Origin: Myrmaecium sp. VS I D KN 1
Taxonomy: Eukaryota > Ascomycota > Dothideomycetes > Valsariales > Valsariaceae
Reading direction: 5' to 3'
Length of the DNA stretch: 64,000 bases
Assembly: GCA_019775845.1 (NCBI GenBank)
Contig: JADQAV010000017.1
Location: 186,001 to 250,000 of the forward strand
Part shown: piece by piece, positions 22,201 through 35,092 of the stretch
How positions within the stretch are numbered: position 1 is the stretch's first letter
How the letters are laid out: each line of letters begins with the position of its first letter
Position numbers and translations under genes: made by a program
Notes under the pieces: generated by a model
Told to the model about the DNA's origin: nothing
The model's input: only the letters and a program-made list of their open reading frames with translations
Databases searched by the model: none

Positions 22201-25048
22201 GCCTCCAATTCTACTGGCTGGGAAAGCGGGTCGATGATCGCGCAGGGAGAAACGCATCTAGCGTTTGGAGACAGGAAGCCCTGAACCCTAGTAACAAACT
22301 TTACCAAAAAGTACAGCTGCCATGACCAAAGTTGCAGCTTGAAACCTGGCCAGCCAGTGGGCAAGAGCGTAAGAATCCAAAATGGAAGGCAGCCAACAAC
22401 CGCCTTTGGTCTTTCCAGCTGGCTTGGCCAACGATGAAAATACCAAGTAACTTTCCAAGATACCCGGCATCAAAGGTCAAGGACCAAGCTTGTTCGACCA
22501 AGATTCCCCAGGCCTCTCCCTCGACTAGGATTCCTCGAGGTCGAGGTATGTCTTGAATAAGAGAGTTAGTTGTATATGAATACACTGGTTCTTACGGGTC
22601 GGTGCCGCTGTCGCTCAAGCATTGTCGTTGGGCTCTTTTAAGAGTCGGCAGTAGGACCCCGTGTGCCGAACCCAAGTGCCGGTCCCAGTGGATATCTCGT
22701 TATTGTTGGTCTTACGCAGGGGGCTGTGACTTAGGCTTGAGTGCTGCAAAGACGGCAGTCGTTGGTCGTCCCGCTGATACATGCGAACCGGAAAGCATGG
22801 GTCCTTGCATGAATGAAGCCTTTGGGTATGCTCATACATACACTCTTTGCCTGGAACGTGGGATTGCAGTGGCAAGACTCAATTTGTGGTCAGTCGTGTA
22901 ATGGCACGCCGGAGAATTCAAAGAGGTTGCACCGCAGGCTTTGAGGGGCGGCAAATGCGAATGCCCCCTCCGTGGCCGAATGCACGGCCTCTGCTTGTCG
23001 ATGGGTTGCTTGCAACCATAACGGATGCCGGCTGTGTGGGGATAAGCGTGCCGACTTGGGCAGCCAGGATGACGACTCGTGTCCGCATGTCCGTTGCCAG
23101 CGTCTGTGACTGTGGATGGAGTCAGCCTTTCTCCTTATTCCATGATAGGGAGGTTATTTGTGGCTCTCTTCGGGAACTGCATCCCTTACTGAGACAGTGC
23201 TTTCTGAATGGTTGCTGTGACGGGAGTTGCTGTTGATGAGTACCGTCGCAGCTCCGTGATCGTCAGGAAGGCCAACCAGAAGGGCCTCATCGTCGAAGTC
23301 CTTCGTTTATTCAATTGGCTCGTTGATCCTCCGCGATGTGGAAGATTTCGATACATCAGGAAAGAGAAACCACCGAACCAACGACGTGGCCTGGCCAAAA
23401 AGCCGTCACGAGTTGGAGTCGCTCACAGGATTGCAAGCAGCCCCTGAGCACAAAGACCGTCCGACAGCTTCGACAACTCTCAATGACGAGAAGTTGCGAA
23501 ATAATTCCAAAAAGAAAACTCATTGTGGGGAGAACCCATCCCGGGAACAGGATGGTTGTGAAGGGGTGGGTGAAAGAAGCGAAGACATTGTGTGAGAGGA
23601 GAACCTCACAAGGTCGTGCACGGATTCACCGCCTCGCCTATTCGGCCACACCACCAATACTCCTTTTGGAGAAGGAAATGGCCGCATTTTGGATTCTTAC
23701 CAACATGAGCGCCCGCGGTAATTCTACAGCATTTCTCACTGTCAAAAACTGCTCATCACACTCATTAAAAACGAGCTATCGTATTGCGTATCTCCATAGG
23801 AGACCAGTCACAGAAAGATGAGAGCAATTTGGACAGCGTCAGAGGCGAGACAAGGACAGTGAGAGAATCACCAGAGTAAGAAGAGTTAGATGGAAAGCAC
23901 CAAAATCTCACACAAGAACTGGAGAGGATTTTGAGAACAATGACGGAAAGGAAGTATTTCTCTTGATCAAAGCGCACCAAGGCAATCTGAAAAGAAGAAT
24001 AGAACGGAATATTACTCAAGAAGCCGCATCGCCGGCATGGAAGAGAATACGGCTAATAAAAGAGGCTTTGAAGAGAGACCAGAAGGAAAAGGAGATACAA
24101 TGTCTCAAATATGGGATAAGGAAGACAAGAAAGTGTAGCAGCCTCAAGAGCTAAGCAAGAGCGCATCGGCCGAAGAAGACGAGCTGCTCACAACTAGATT
24201 CCCAGGTGGTGGTCGCCGCGCTCTCCTACTTGCAGGAACATGCTGGAGCACAGCTAGGGCATCGCGCAAAACTCTCGAATCTAGATTTTTCAGCGGCAGG
24301 GAGGAGATGATAACCTGTCTACCAGGTAGGACAGTGTCGGAGCATGGTGTAGTCCAGCAGCGCTTTGGGGACTTTTACATGTTTATGGATGACATAGGGA
24401 GCTGATGAGAGGATTAGACATTTAGTGTTTCGGATACTCCTACAAGAAGAAGAAGGGATACGAGAACGATGAGGCTGCAGGATGTAGGATGTAGGTGAAG
24501 AAGAGCGAAGACGTGAGACGGAGTTTCCATCCATTCCCCGCATCCAATCGGAACGCGGAAGGGATCCGCGGGTGCACCTCAACACCATCCTCCGGGGTAT
24601 TGCCGCGCTTTCACTCTTCTTCATCTTTAGAAATCTCACCTCTCTCTTGACAAGAACTCACTGAGTCGATTGGTTGTGATTGTGGAAAATCTCTCCCGAG
24701 CCTACAATCCATTGTCAGTTCAAATCAATACTGGCATCCTCCCATTGCCGATCCTCTTTTACTTTTCTTTTTCACCGGACATTCACAACATTCACTTCAG
24801 CCCGCTAAGAAACTGCTTCATTCAATAAACGGGACCATTCTCTTTCGATCCCCGGGAGAATCCAACAATCACTTAAAGAGGAAAGAAAGAAAGCAAGCAA
24901 GAAAAAAGAGAAAAGAATACAAAAAGACATAACTTTCTCACCTGGAATACCCCTTCGGCGCAAAACGATCACCACAGAAGTACGGATAGAAAAAAACGAC
25001 TCCATCACATACCACCACCCACCACCTCTATCCCCCTCCTCTCCCACC
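19226..25048. other. Long gene-poor stretch between Mei2-like gene and rmp1
   Basis: About 5.8 kb with no coding region I can support. The first part is the 3' UTR of the Mei2-like gene. From about 21.6 to 24.7 kb the sequence is richer in A and G than nearby genes, and open frames are short and unlike proteins. No terminal repeats, polymerase motifs, tRNA or snRNA were recognised. It may hold untranslated transcripts, a long promoter, or a decayed element too far gone to classify by eye. Confidence 0.5.
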
Positions 25049-26039
25049 ATGTCAACACCCTCCCGCAGCCACCCCCGGCGCGTACCAAATCCAGGCTCCG
25101 ACCGCAAAAGCAAAAGCAAAAGCAAAAGCAACCGGCAAAGCAGCAGCGACCCCCAAAAAAAGCCCGACCCGACCGGGCCCCCGGACCCCTACACCCCGGC
25201 CTCCCTCCCGACCCCCACCAGCTTCCCACCTTCCTTCCCGCTCGACGCCCGCGTCTCCGCGGCGCTGGCCGCCCACCTCGACACCCTCCGCATGCTCCGC
25301 CACCGCAATAGGAACCAGCACCGGCCGGCGCGCTGGTGGGCGGGTTTCGACGTGTTCGGGCGGGAGCTGCGCAAGCTTGTGCGGGAGGAGGGGCGGTTGC
25401 GGGGGTTGTTGGGTGAGGTGGAGGGGGGCAAGAGGGGGACGGCGAAGGCGAAGGTGAGGGAGGATCGGGAGCGGTGGGTGGCGGAGCTGCGGGAGCGTCT
25501 CTGTCGACGGGTCATGCTGTGGAGGGATGTTTGGGTGGATCGGTGGTTTTAGTGAGTCCTTACTTTCTCTCTCTCTCCCTCTCTCCCTTTTATTTCGAGT
25601 TGCCTCATTTCCTTGGCTTTCCCCTGTTTCTGATTGCAGTCTCGCACGACGCCATAACCTACTTACATCTATTTACTGACGCCTGCGGATCCTTCACAGC
25701 CAGTTCTCCCAGCTCACGGCGCAGAAGCCGTTCGCGACGCTCGGTCTGGTGCTCCTGGCCATACTGGCCGAGGTGGCCAAGGTGGTCGGCATCACCAAGG
25801 TGTTATTAGTAACCAAGGCAAAGCCCGATCGGCAGTTAGGACGGGAGATCAGCGGTGGAGGAAGGAAGGTGGGAACGGGGGCTGGGTCGGGTGAGGGGGA
25901 GGAGGAGGTGGATGTGGATGTGGGCATGCCGGTGCCACGGGAGCGGGAGGACGATGACGAGGATGTGGGGATGGCGATCAGGAGGGATGAGATGGATGTG
26001 GATGAGAGCGGGAGCGATGATGATGATGCGGATGAATGA
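25049..26039 (+). CDS. rmp1: RNase MRP protein subunit RMP1
   Basis: Exons 25049..25551 and 25700..26039 give 280 residues. The recognisable core is residues 70-170. It starts at LAAHLDTLRMLRHRNRNQHRPARWW and continues FDVFGRELRKLV, the histidine-asparagine-rich signature of the Rmp1 RNA-binding domain. The N-terminus is basic and low complexity, with KSKSKSK from a six-base DNA repeat. The C-terminus is strongly acidic (DEMDVDESGSDDDDADE). A hydrophobic helix (FATLGLVLLAILAEVAKVVGI) follows the splice junction. Rmp1 is specific to RNase MRP, not RNase P, and the complex processes rRNA at site A3 and degrades some mRNAs. The gene is convergent with las21. Confidence 0.82.
25104..25130 (+). 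repeat. GCAAAA short tandem repeat in rmp1
   Basis: Four copies of the hexamer gcaaaa in frame encode the alternating lysine-serine run in the RMP1 N-terminus. Confidence 0.8.
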
Positions 26040-26436
26040 GGGTCGCTGAAACGCGATTCTGACTTTCTTTGGTCGTTCGGATTACGCGATTGCATGCAGC
26101 GGCGCCTACGGTGTTTATCCTTTGGGAATTCGGTAAGAGGTACGATTTCGAGTCGAATTGTAAAGGTTGAGGGCGTCGCCCTAGAAAAGATATTCGGCAA
26201 GACTCCGGTCATACTCTCAACTCAGAGTCATCACAACCATGACCGGTCGTCCGCGCTTGCCCTACAGCATGCCCGTACGTATCATACATACAACAAGCCA
26301 CTACATACTCCACAGCCAAACCTCTACAATCCTACATATATATGTACCACCAAAGAACTCCGCCCCTCAACGACCCAAACATTCACATTTTCCGACTGCA
26401 CTACTCCGTCACATCTCCGCCACCGATATCGTTGCT
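26040..26436. other. Convergent 3' region of rmp1 and las21
   Basis: These 397 bases hold the 3' ends of two convergent genes. Nothing else is recognised. Confidence 0.5.
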
Positions 26437-29400
26437 CTACCGCGGCACCCCCTCCCACCACTTCCCCCCAGCCATCCTCCACATCAGCGACCCAACCAGC
26501 ACGTTGACGCCGAGATGGAAGCCGACCGCCCAGGCCATCGCGTACAGGTACTTGGGGCTGAAAACCGTCCAGATGAACAGGTGCGTCCGCAGGACGGTGC
26601 AGGCCACCATGACCGCCAGCAGGCTCAGGCCCGTGAAGGCCGTGGTCACGACGAGGTAGATGAAAAAGGGATTCGTTTGTTGCTGAGATCGGACTTCTTC
26701 TTGCTGCTCCTCCTCCTCCGGTACCTCCTTCGTCGGTTTGGGCATTGTAGGCGGCTGGTGCTGCTGCTGCTGCCACCCCGAGTCCGCCAACCGGTGCTCG
26801 CTGGAACTTTGACGGAGCCCCCACGTCGCGGCGCAGACCCAGTAGATGGGACCGGCCCAGTTGGAAATGAAGAGCAGGACGCCGACGGCGAGGACGTTGT
26901 AGCCGCTGACGCCGTTGTACGCGTTGCTCAGGTCGATGCTGGAGATGGAGTTGGACCCGCCGGCGGCAAAGAAGGAGGCATGGGCGAGAAGGAGGGCGGT
27001 CAGGGCGGTGGCGGCGGGGCGGAGGCGGAAGCCGTTGAGGCCGCGGCGCATGCCATCGAAAAGGAGGTAGAGCGGAATGTTGGAGACGCGCGTTTGGGTG
27101 GCGAGGAGGAGAGTGAGGAGGTGCAAGGTACTCGTGTGGAGCTGCGCGTTCAATCCCTCGTCGCTGGCGGGGGTAGAGGAGCGGAGGAGTGCGAGCCAGG
27201 TGAGACCTGCGACGACGCCGAGGAAGACAAGCCGGGCAAGCCAGATGAGGTTGAGGTGGAGAAGGATGTTTTGCCAGGGAAGACCGAAGCAGCGGATGAG
27301 TTCGGGCGCGTCGCGGGCGACGAAGGCCATCTTGAAGATGACGGCTACGACCGTGAGCAGCCATGCGGCAATTGTTGCGACACGCCTGGAGCGTCGGGAT
27401 ACAGGTGCGAAGCCCGGTATCAGGCTTCTCGCAATGACAGCGTAGGTTGAGATGACGAAGGCCCAGAGAATGAAACTGTTCGTCATTAAGGAGCTGTGGA
27501 CAATATCAGGTTCTCCAGCGAACTTCTGACCGGTCTGATTCCAGCGCCGCATCAAGCGGAGCAGACCAAGGACGGGCAAGGGTTCGCGGGCAAGCATGAT
27601 GATCGAGCACTGTTGCCTTGTCGGGTCTCTCAAAGCCTGGATGCCTAGGTAGAAGGTCCACGCCGTCGCACTCCAATACCAAAAGTGCTGCTCTTCTTCG
27701 ACATAGCTGCTAGCAAACATCATGAAGCCGTAGAGGGTGGCAAGAAGGAAGAAGGCCATGGTGTTGTCGGCTACATGCTCAAAACAAGGTCTGATAATGC
27801 CGAGAGTGAGAACAACAGATACGGCGATGATGCAAATGCCGCCGACCAATCTGGAAACATCGTAATTGCTTGCGGTGCTGCTCATGATGTTCTGGGCGCT
27901 TCGGCAGAACTAAACAGAAAAGATCAGCCGTCGGTCAGGAGAGCGCTTTGACTGCAGGTGATGAGCAGGGAAACCTACGTCCTCCAGAAGAGGGAGAGCT
28001 TCTGCCGGCGGCGGAAGATGCTCGCTGCTTTCGAAACTTCTTCTAACCCTCTGCCATTTGCAGGCTAACTCGTGACCACTTGAAGATGACCCCGAGCAGT
28101 CGAGGACGGCCTGGGAATCATCGAATGGATACTTCGGAAAGGTTTGCTTGACGATAGTTAAGATCTGTCGAGCATTCCGGTACAACAACTGCACATGATC
28201 ATCCTCTAAGAATCGAGGCCGGTCAGCATCGGATTGCTACAGTCTCGCTGGACCGACCAAACATACCATTTGTCCAGAACTTGAAGAAGGATGGGATGAC
28301 GACCCCCAGGTTATTAAGCGGCACCGGGAAGCCTAACAGTGCTGAAAGAGTCGGTGCAATATCCGATTGCTCGATCTTCTCATAGTAATCATAGTCTAGG
28401 CGCGGTGTTGTCGGGCACGGCAGACCTTCGGAGATCTGCTTCAGTTTCGGAGACATGAAAACGAGAGCGGGAGAGGTCTCCCCGGGAGCTGATCCGCCAT
28501 GATTGCCGCCCTCGTTCATGCCATGATCACCGCAGAGTACGAGCAAGGTTGACTGTAGGTGCGGCTGAGTCCCAATGGCTCCGTAAATCTGTTTGACAAT
28601 GCCGTCCATCTCCTCCTGCTTGGGGATCATGTTCGGGCTGACGGCAGTTAGTCATTAGGTGATTCTGGCAGAGTGTCGGTCATACCCTAAAGGTCCCGTC
28701 TTGTGGCCGATATGGTCCAACCCAAGGTAGTGCATGATCATCCCGTTCCAGTCACTGTTGCCAAGTTCCTCAGGAAGATGTCTTGTGACGTTGTTGTCAA
28801 CCTCCGTAAAATCCTAGGATTGAATCTCAGCCCTAAATATCTATGTACAATGCCGCTGGAACCACTGACCGAAACGAAAAAACTCGACGTCCCATCCGAT
28901 CTGGCAAAGGTGTCGGGGAACAGCTTGAGCCAGGTGTCATCGCCGTAAAATACGAGCTTCCCTCCTTCCTTTGCCTTCAGTTGGGCTAGCCATGTATCTT
29001 GGTACGCCAGGGTCGAGGTGGTATCCGACTCTGCGAAGTTGAGGATCACGTCTAAGAAGGAAGGGATGGAGCCGGTAGTGATGGCTTTCACGCGCGGCAT
29101 GGTTATGGTTGGGGACGTGGCATGGGCGGTAAAGGGAATGGCTGCACCGGAGGAGATCAGGCTAGAGCTCCGTCAGCGTTCCTGGATTCTACATGAGGCC
29201 ATGCCAACTTACCTTTGGGTGAACTTGAAGCCGGAGTCCGCGGAGTAAACGAAATCACTGGAGAGTCAGCGAGCCGCATGTGAAGCTGAGCTTGGTCAGG
29301 AGCTACCTGCGAAGCGCATCTACAACCATGAAGACGACCTTGTCGAACGGCGCAGTCGGAGGAGCCCCATATTGGAGTTCTTCAAACTGAGCCAGGCCTG

Positions 29401-29506
29401 GCAGAAAGGGCTTGTAGGGGAAGAAACCGGTAGCGAAAGTCAGGATGGCAATTGGGATGAGTATGTTCGCCAGAATAAGGAGTGATGCCCTTGCACGGGA
29501 CCTCAT
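26437..29506 (-). CDS. las21: GPI ethanolamine phosphate transferase 2 (LAS21/GPI7)
   Basis: Seven exons (29506..29307, 29257..29213, 29161..28870, 28813..28686, 28637..28267, 28205..27979, 27909..26437) splice in phase to 911 residues. An N-terminal membrane anchor (LLILANILIPIAILTF) precedes the lumenal alkaline-phosphatase-like domain. Its metal-binding motifs are VVFMVVDALRSDFVYS, HYLGLDHIGH and VLCGDHGMNEGGNHGG. The large last exon encodes a multi-span membrane region. The family adds phosphoethanolamine to the second mannose of the GPI anchor in the ER membrane, using phosphatidylethanolamine. The chain is somewhat longer than the yeast protein. The first in-frame ATG was used, because the codon further upstream is GTG. 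Confidence 0.93.
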
Positions 29507-31899
29507 AGCGCCCACCGGCAGCCAGGCGCACAGGGAGCCTTGCTGAGCGAGTGGACAGGAAGCGAAGAAAGAGAGAAGCTATTTCGGGGACAACAGCACG
29601 GTGGATCAGCTCAATCCATTGCCAGGCGCTTCATGCGATCTGCCGGCGTTGGGGACAGAAGTTGATGCGGGCCCAGATCGGTTAGGCCCCGACGGGCGCT
29701 CTTATCGATAACGGAGAACGAGCTTGGCGGGTGCGGAGAGAGCGAAGCGCACGTGATGCGGGGGAGTTTCTCCAGATCGGCCTGATATGCAAGGCTGTCG
29801 AAGCCTGTCAGGCACCCCTCGCTCACATGCGGTCATCCTTCGCAACATTCCAAGGAAGCGCCATGAAGCATGAGGCACGCGACGTCCCTGGCAAGGTCGC
29901 ACAATACCGGCACGCCTGTTTGCACCCCCACTGCCTCCACCTCCCACGCTTGATTCTTTCTCCAGAGGGTATCCGCCGAAAGGAAGATGTTCGCGGTTAC
30001 CGATGTACTTAGATCGGCTTTTTGAAACGCTCAGTAAGTTAAGCCCGCGGCCATATTTTAAACGTACGGCCTGGTGGTGCTTACGGTACCCAGGAAAGCC
30101 AGGGTGATTGGGTCGCTTCCGCAGCGACATTCACATGAACGAGATGATATGACATCGGCTGGTGGGTTTTTTCTCATCTCCGACCGATCTTCGCTCGGTA
30201 AGTTATAGAGGTAACGACATGGAATATGCCGGTGTAATCCTTACAGCTCTCTTGGCGAGCTGGTAGTCATCGAACGGTGGTTTTGGTGCGCGATTTTTAG
30301 TTTTCAGAGGTACGGTACTCCGAAAGAGACGGTGGCCCAGCGCCAATGCCGCTGCCAAGTAGCCGGCGCGCAGGCGATGCCGCGGGGAAAAGGAAGAGGC
30401 GAAAGGGATGTGGGTGTGGATGGGGATGGGGATACTCCATAATCCTTCAAGGACTAAGTCCGGTCCGGCCGAGTTCGCTGCGAAGGAACTTTGTACGTGG
30501 AGTAGAAATTATCATTAGTATCGCGCGGCAAGGACAGAAACGCCGTCGACGACATTGACCGCAAGTCTTCGCATGCTCAACACCCGCCGTTCGGCTTCGA
30601 AGCGGTGCTTTGCCCTCTTTCGAACATCTGGGGATCCCCAACCCTGAAAAACACTGGGTCCTTCTCCGGTCTGTGTGTGGAGTTCGCTCGCTTTCTCCAC
30701 CCTCCCACACTCGGACTCCCCACGTCTCCATGTTTTTTCCTTCGTCCCCCTCAGCTTCTTCCCCGACTACATGTATTGCCACCTCCATGGTTCCATCTCC
30801 AGTGCCCCAGAACCCCGCATGCTATCGAACGAGCGGTCCACTCGCTGAGCACATAATAGCGCCGCAACTGGCCGAACCCGCCGTGGCACGGTGAGAGGAG
30901 CAGTCTGTAAGCCAACATCCTGTGCCTCCACGCATCGTACTTGGCAGAAAGAAATCTGTTTAGTTCCCTCCTCCGGTTCCACCCACCTCGCAGCGGCGGA
31001 GGCTGACGCGCGCCAGGTCAAGCCCAAAGCGGGTCAACGTGGGAGGACGGCCGGAGTGAGCCATTCCGCGAGTAATGATTGCACGGCGGGATGCAACGCA
31101 ACCACCACCGCACCGCGTAGATGCAGACACCAGGCGGTGGCGCTCATCCTTGACCTTCCACACCGATACGAAAAGAAGCGGCTTGCCTCGATGTGTACGT
31201 GTTCAAAAGAGGCATTCCGAGCTCACTGCGCCGAGCTATCCCCTATCCTGCACTGCTGGGACCGGATTGACCCCCGTTCCCCTCGCAGTCTGCCGGCAGA
31301 GCGGCCTGTTCCCATGCCAGATTGAGTTGGGCTCGAGCAGGGCACATTGTGCAGATCGCCATCAGGCGCTGCGCTTACAGCCGCCATCCCGTACGCCATC
31401 TCCGCTCCTCTGCGCTCCTCCCCGCCAGGGTCCAATGGAGCGCTGGGGATTGCGCCCAGGCTTCTCCATGGGGTTGAGGAGCCCCATTCTTTTGCACATC
31501 CTCGGGGCGTGAAACGCGCAAATGACGTTGGTCATCACCTGAAAAAGCTGGGCTACTAGGCACCCCTGCGTCTGACAATGCCGTTGGATTTTCGTCCCAT
31601 CGACTAGGTGTGGCACTTGTGGGGACTGCAGGGAATAAGTCCTTCCGGCCATTACTCCGTTGCCGTGCGACTTGCTCTTACTGATCGCTGTGTCGGTGGA
31701 GTAGATAAAGAGACAGCATTCCCCCAGTTCCACTGTTCCACTGTTCCTCCCCACACCTGAGTCTTGCTCCTGTGCCTGTGCCTGTGCGAGTGTGCGAGTG
31801 CTGCCCTTTCTTTCGCCGAGCAGACGTTCATCAGTTACCCGGCTTGGAGCCGAGATCGATCTACAACGGACCGTAGCGGACGTCTATCACCTTCGCACC
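29507..31899. other. Divergent upstream region of las21 and the sugar transporter
   Basis: About 2.4 kb between two divergent starts. Open frames of up to 145 codons (for example 30891-31325 and 31075-31512) overlap each other in different frames and carry no motif, so I treat them as chance. The region is long enough for nutrient-responsive control of the transporter. Confidence 0.45.
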
Positions 31900-33681
31900 A
31901 TGGCTACCGAATCCGCCGAACGCTCTACCGGAGAGCTTCCGGTGACCAGCAATTACGATGCCGTCGAATCGCCCAGTTACATGGGCCTTCGCGGTCACAG
32001 GCTCAACTTGGCGGTCTCAGTCGTGGCCACCACAGGCTTCCTGCTGTTTGGTTACGACCAAGGTGTGATGTCCGGTATTATCACTGCGGATCCTTTCAAC
32101 AGTTACTTTCCGGAGACCAAGGATGATTCTACCTACCAAGGATTCGTTACGGCGATCTACGAAGTCGGTAAGTGCGGCATTGCATGGCGAACAAGAGGGG
32201 CCTGACTGACCATCTGTCAAGGCTGTTTGATTGGCGCCGTCTTCATGTTGAATTTCGGTGATTCGATTGGTCGTCGCAGGGGTATGATAATGGGTGGTAT
32301 CATCATGATCTTTGGTGTTATCATCCAGGTGACGTGCTTCAAGGGCCACAAGGCCACCGTGCAATTTATCGTCGGCCGTACCGTCACCGGCGTCGGGAAC
32401 GGCATCAACACTTCGACTATCCCCACATATCAAGCAGAGTGTTCGAAATCCACGAACCGTGGTCTGTTGATTTGTATCGAAGGTGGCATTATCGCTTTCG
32501 GTACACTCATCGCATATTGGATTGACTACGGCTGCACGTACGGCTCAGACGACCTCTCCTGGCGTTTCCCTATCTCTTTCCAGATCGTCTTTGGCCTGAT
32601 TCTCTGCATTTTCATGATATGGCTGCCCGAGTCTCCTCGCTGGCTTCTCAGCAAGGACAGGCATGAGGATGCTTTGCATGTCATTGCAGCGTTGCGTGGT
32701 CTTCATGTACACGATGACGAGACCAAGCTTCAGGCCCAGGTCATCATGGACAGTCTCCGCGCATCTGGTCACCACGGAGGCAAGACGCCTTTCCGCTCTC
32801 TGCTCACCGGCGGAAGGACTCAGCACTTCCGCCGCATGCTCCTCGGTGCTTCTTCGCAGCTGTTCCAGCAAATTGGAGGATGTAAGTCTATCTAATCCCA
32901 CGCACATCATGTCCACAGCCACTAATCAGCCGTAGGCAACGCTGTCATCTACTACATGCCTATCCTCGTCGAATCGAGTCTTAATCAAACCCACAACATG
33001 GCCCTCATCATCGGCGGTGTTAACATGGTCGTCTACTCCATCTTTGCCACGACTTCTTGGTTCATCATCGAACGTGCGGGACGTCGACCGTTGTTCCTGA
33101 TCGGTACTGTCGGACAGTGCCTTTCCATGGTACTCACATTCGCATGTTTGATCCCCGATGCCCCTGGGCCGTCGAAGGGTGCTGTGGTCGGTCTCTTTAC
33201 CTATATCGCCTTCTTTGGCGCGACCTGGCTTCCTCTGCCGTGGTTGTACCCCGCTGAAGTCAACCCGATCAAGACCCGCGCCAAAGCCAACGCCGTTTCG
33301 ACTTGCACCAACTGGCTTTTCAACTTCCTGATCGTTATGATCACGCCTATCATGATTGATCATATTGGCTGGGCCACTTACTTGGTTTTCGCGGCTATCA
33401 ACGCGAGCTTCTTCCCAGTCATCTACTTCTTCTACCCTGAGACGAAGATGAGGACGCTTGAGGAGATCGACCTGATCTTTGCCAAGGGTTACGTGGAGAA
33501 CATGAGCTACGTTCGCGCCGCGAAGGAGCTTCCCTCCATGGAGGAGCACGAGATTGTGGAGAAGGCCCGGGAGTACGGTTTCCACCCTTCGGACGAGGAG
33601 GTCGGGCAGATCCGGGTCAGGCAGGACTCCGACGAGAAGGACGAGAAGGATGGCTTCGTGGAGGCCGCGCCTCACGCCTAA
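31900..33681 (+). CDS. MFS sugar transporter
   Basis: Exons 31900..32167, 32222..32881 and 32936..33681 encode 557 residues with twelve predicted membrane spans. The sugar porter signatures are present: FLLFGYDQGVMSG in the first span, GDSIGRRRGM in the first inner loop, PESPRWL after span 6, ERAGRRPLF in the matching second-half loop, and FFYPETKMRTLEEID after span 12. The protein is a plasma-membrane hexose-type facilitator or proton symporter. The substrate cannot be set from sequence. The charged C-terminal tail (SDEKDEKDGF) is cytosolic. A long upstream region fits regulated expression. Confidence 0.93.
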
Positions 33682-35092
33682 GCAATCTGGACAGGGCTCT
33701 GGGCTGTTCGTTCCGACGACGGGCGGATGCCCGGTATGCAGGCTTGTACCAGGGAAGCTGCCGCCGTCACGTTTATTGATCACACCATCATCGCTTCCGG
33801 CATGGTTCCATGGATTTTTCTCCCTATTTTTTTCGAGGCCTTCTCAAAGATTCCACGTAGACTGGTCAGGTCAAGGTTTCACGCCCGGGCGCATCAGGGT
33901 TGCGTCTGCCGTGTGCGGGTCGCATGGGAGTGCGAAGCAGTGCTCGCATAGACTGGGGATGAGGAGGAGATGAAGTCATTATACCCATAGATGAGATAGA
34001 ATCGGCTGAAATCGTAGGGATCACTACAAGTTAATGAAGTACATCCTACATATACTTACTGTACTTTTGTCTGCGAATGGTTCCTTCAGTTCCACGTGTG
34101 AATCGGTTGAATTCGGACCATGCATACTCTCCTCTTTCCCTGCCCGAGAGAACAGTGGAAGCAAGTGACCTGGGACAGAAGAAGAAGACCATCTGCAAGA
34201 TCGGTCGGGTCCGATGGATACATATGTAGTCCCCCGCAGGTTCGGTCACGCCATCCTCTTCCGCCGATGGCTGGCTTATTCCTTGCATGGCGTCCCCATG
34301 CGTGGTTGGTGCATTGCATGAAGGTTTTCTCGGACAGCGAACGTTCTGTTCTTTTCTTTTTCTCTTATTCTCCTTATTAAACGCTTCTGCCTTTTAATTT
34401 GTTTTTCTTTTACCGGCCCGCGATCCATAAAATGTATATACGTTTTTATATCCGATTTCCCTGACCGTTTATTAGTCCGATATAGAGAAAGAGATACCGG
34501 TATTCTGGCTTGAGGCTTCTTTCAGGAGGAAATCTAGGAATGATTATTATAGTGTGATATCCGATACGACTTGATTCTGTATTCTTCGTGGATCGCTGTA
34601 GAGGAAGCATATCATTCGTCGAGTCGAGCCTTTCTTGTCTTTCGCAAGTACCTAATAAAGCCCCGATCAGCCTTGGATAGCCGTGCGGCTGAGATCGAAT
34701 GGGATTCGGGCTGACATTGATTATTATAGGTTCAGCTCTCACCCTCGGGTCGGCAGATCGGCTTGGCTCGTAGCTGGCCCTTCCATTTTTTCTTTTTCTC
34801 TGCACCGGAATGCCCCTCCCTCCCACCCACCCACCCTCCACGCTCCCTCCTGAGCAGGCCAGCCTAACCCCACCCGCTTCCTTGCTTTACCCCAACTTCG
34901 TCCATCTCGGTCGTGAATACACCACGCCCACCTCATAACTCAACGCCAGAGAGAAATCCAACCAACCTCTCCCCCTCCGCAATCTTGCTCCATCGCTCAA
35001 CGCAAACGCACTTTGATCCTACCGAACCGCGCCCATCCGTGTCTTCAGGATTACATCACCCCGATCACCCTCCTGCTCTGCGCTCTCCAGCC
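33682..35092. other. Spacer between sugar transporter and atg101
   Basis: Both neighbours are on the plus strand, so this carries the transporter 3' UTR and the atg101 promoter. The zone 34340-34560 is AT rich. Open frames are unsupported. Confidence 0.5.

Noticed and set aside
23336-23821. 161-codon plus-strand open frame in the gene-poor block
   Set aside because: Composition is not protein-like, other frames are equally open, and no motif or splice partner is seen.
26239-27450. 403-codon plus-strand open frame
   Set aside because: It is antisense to the large last exon of las21, which reads as a good membrane protein.
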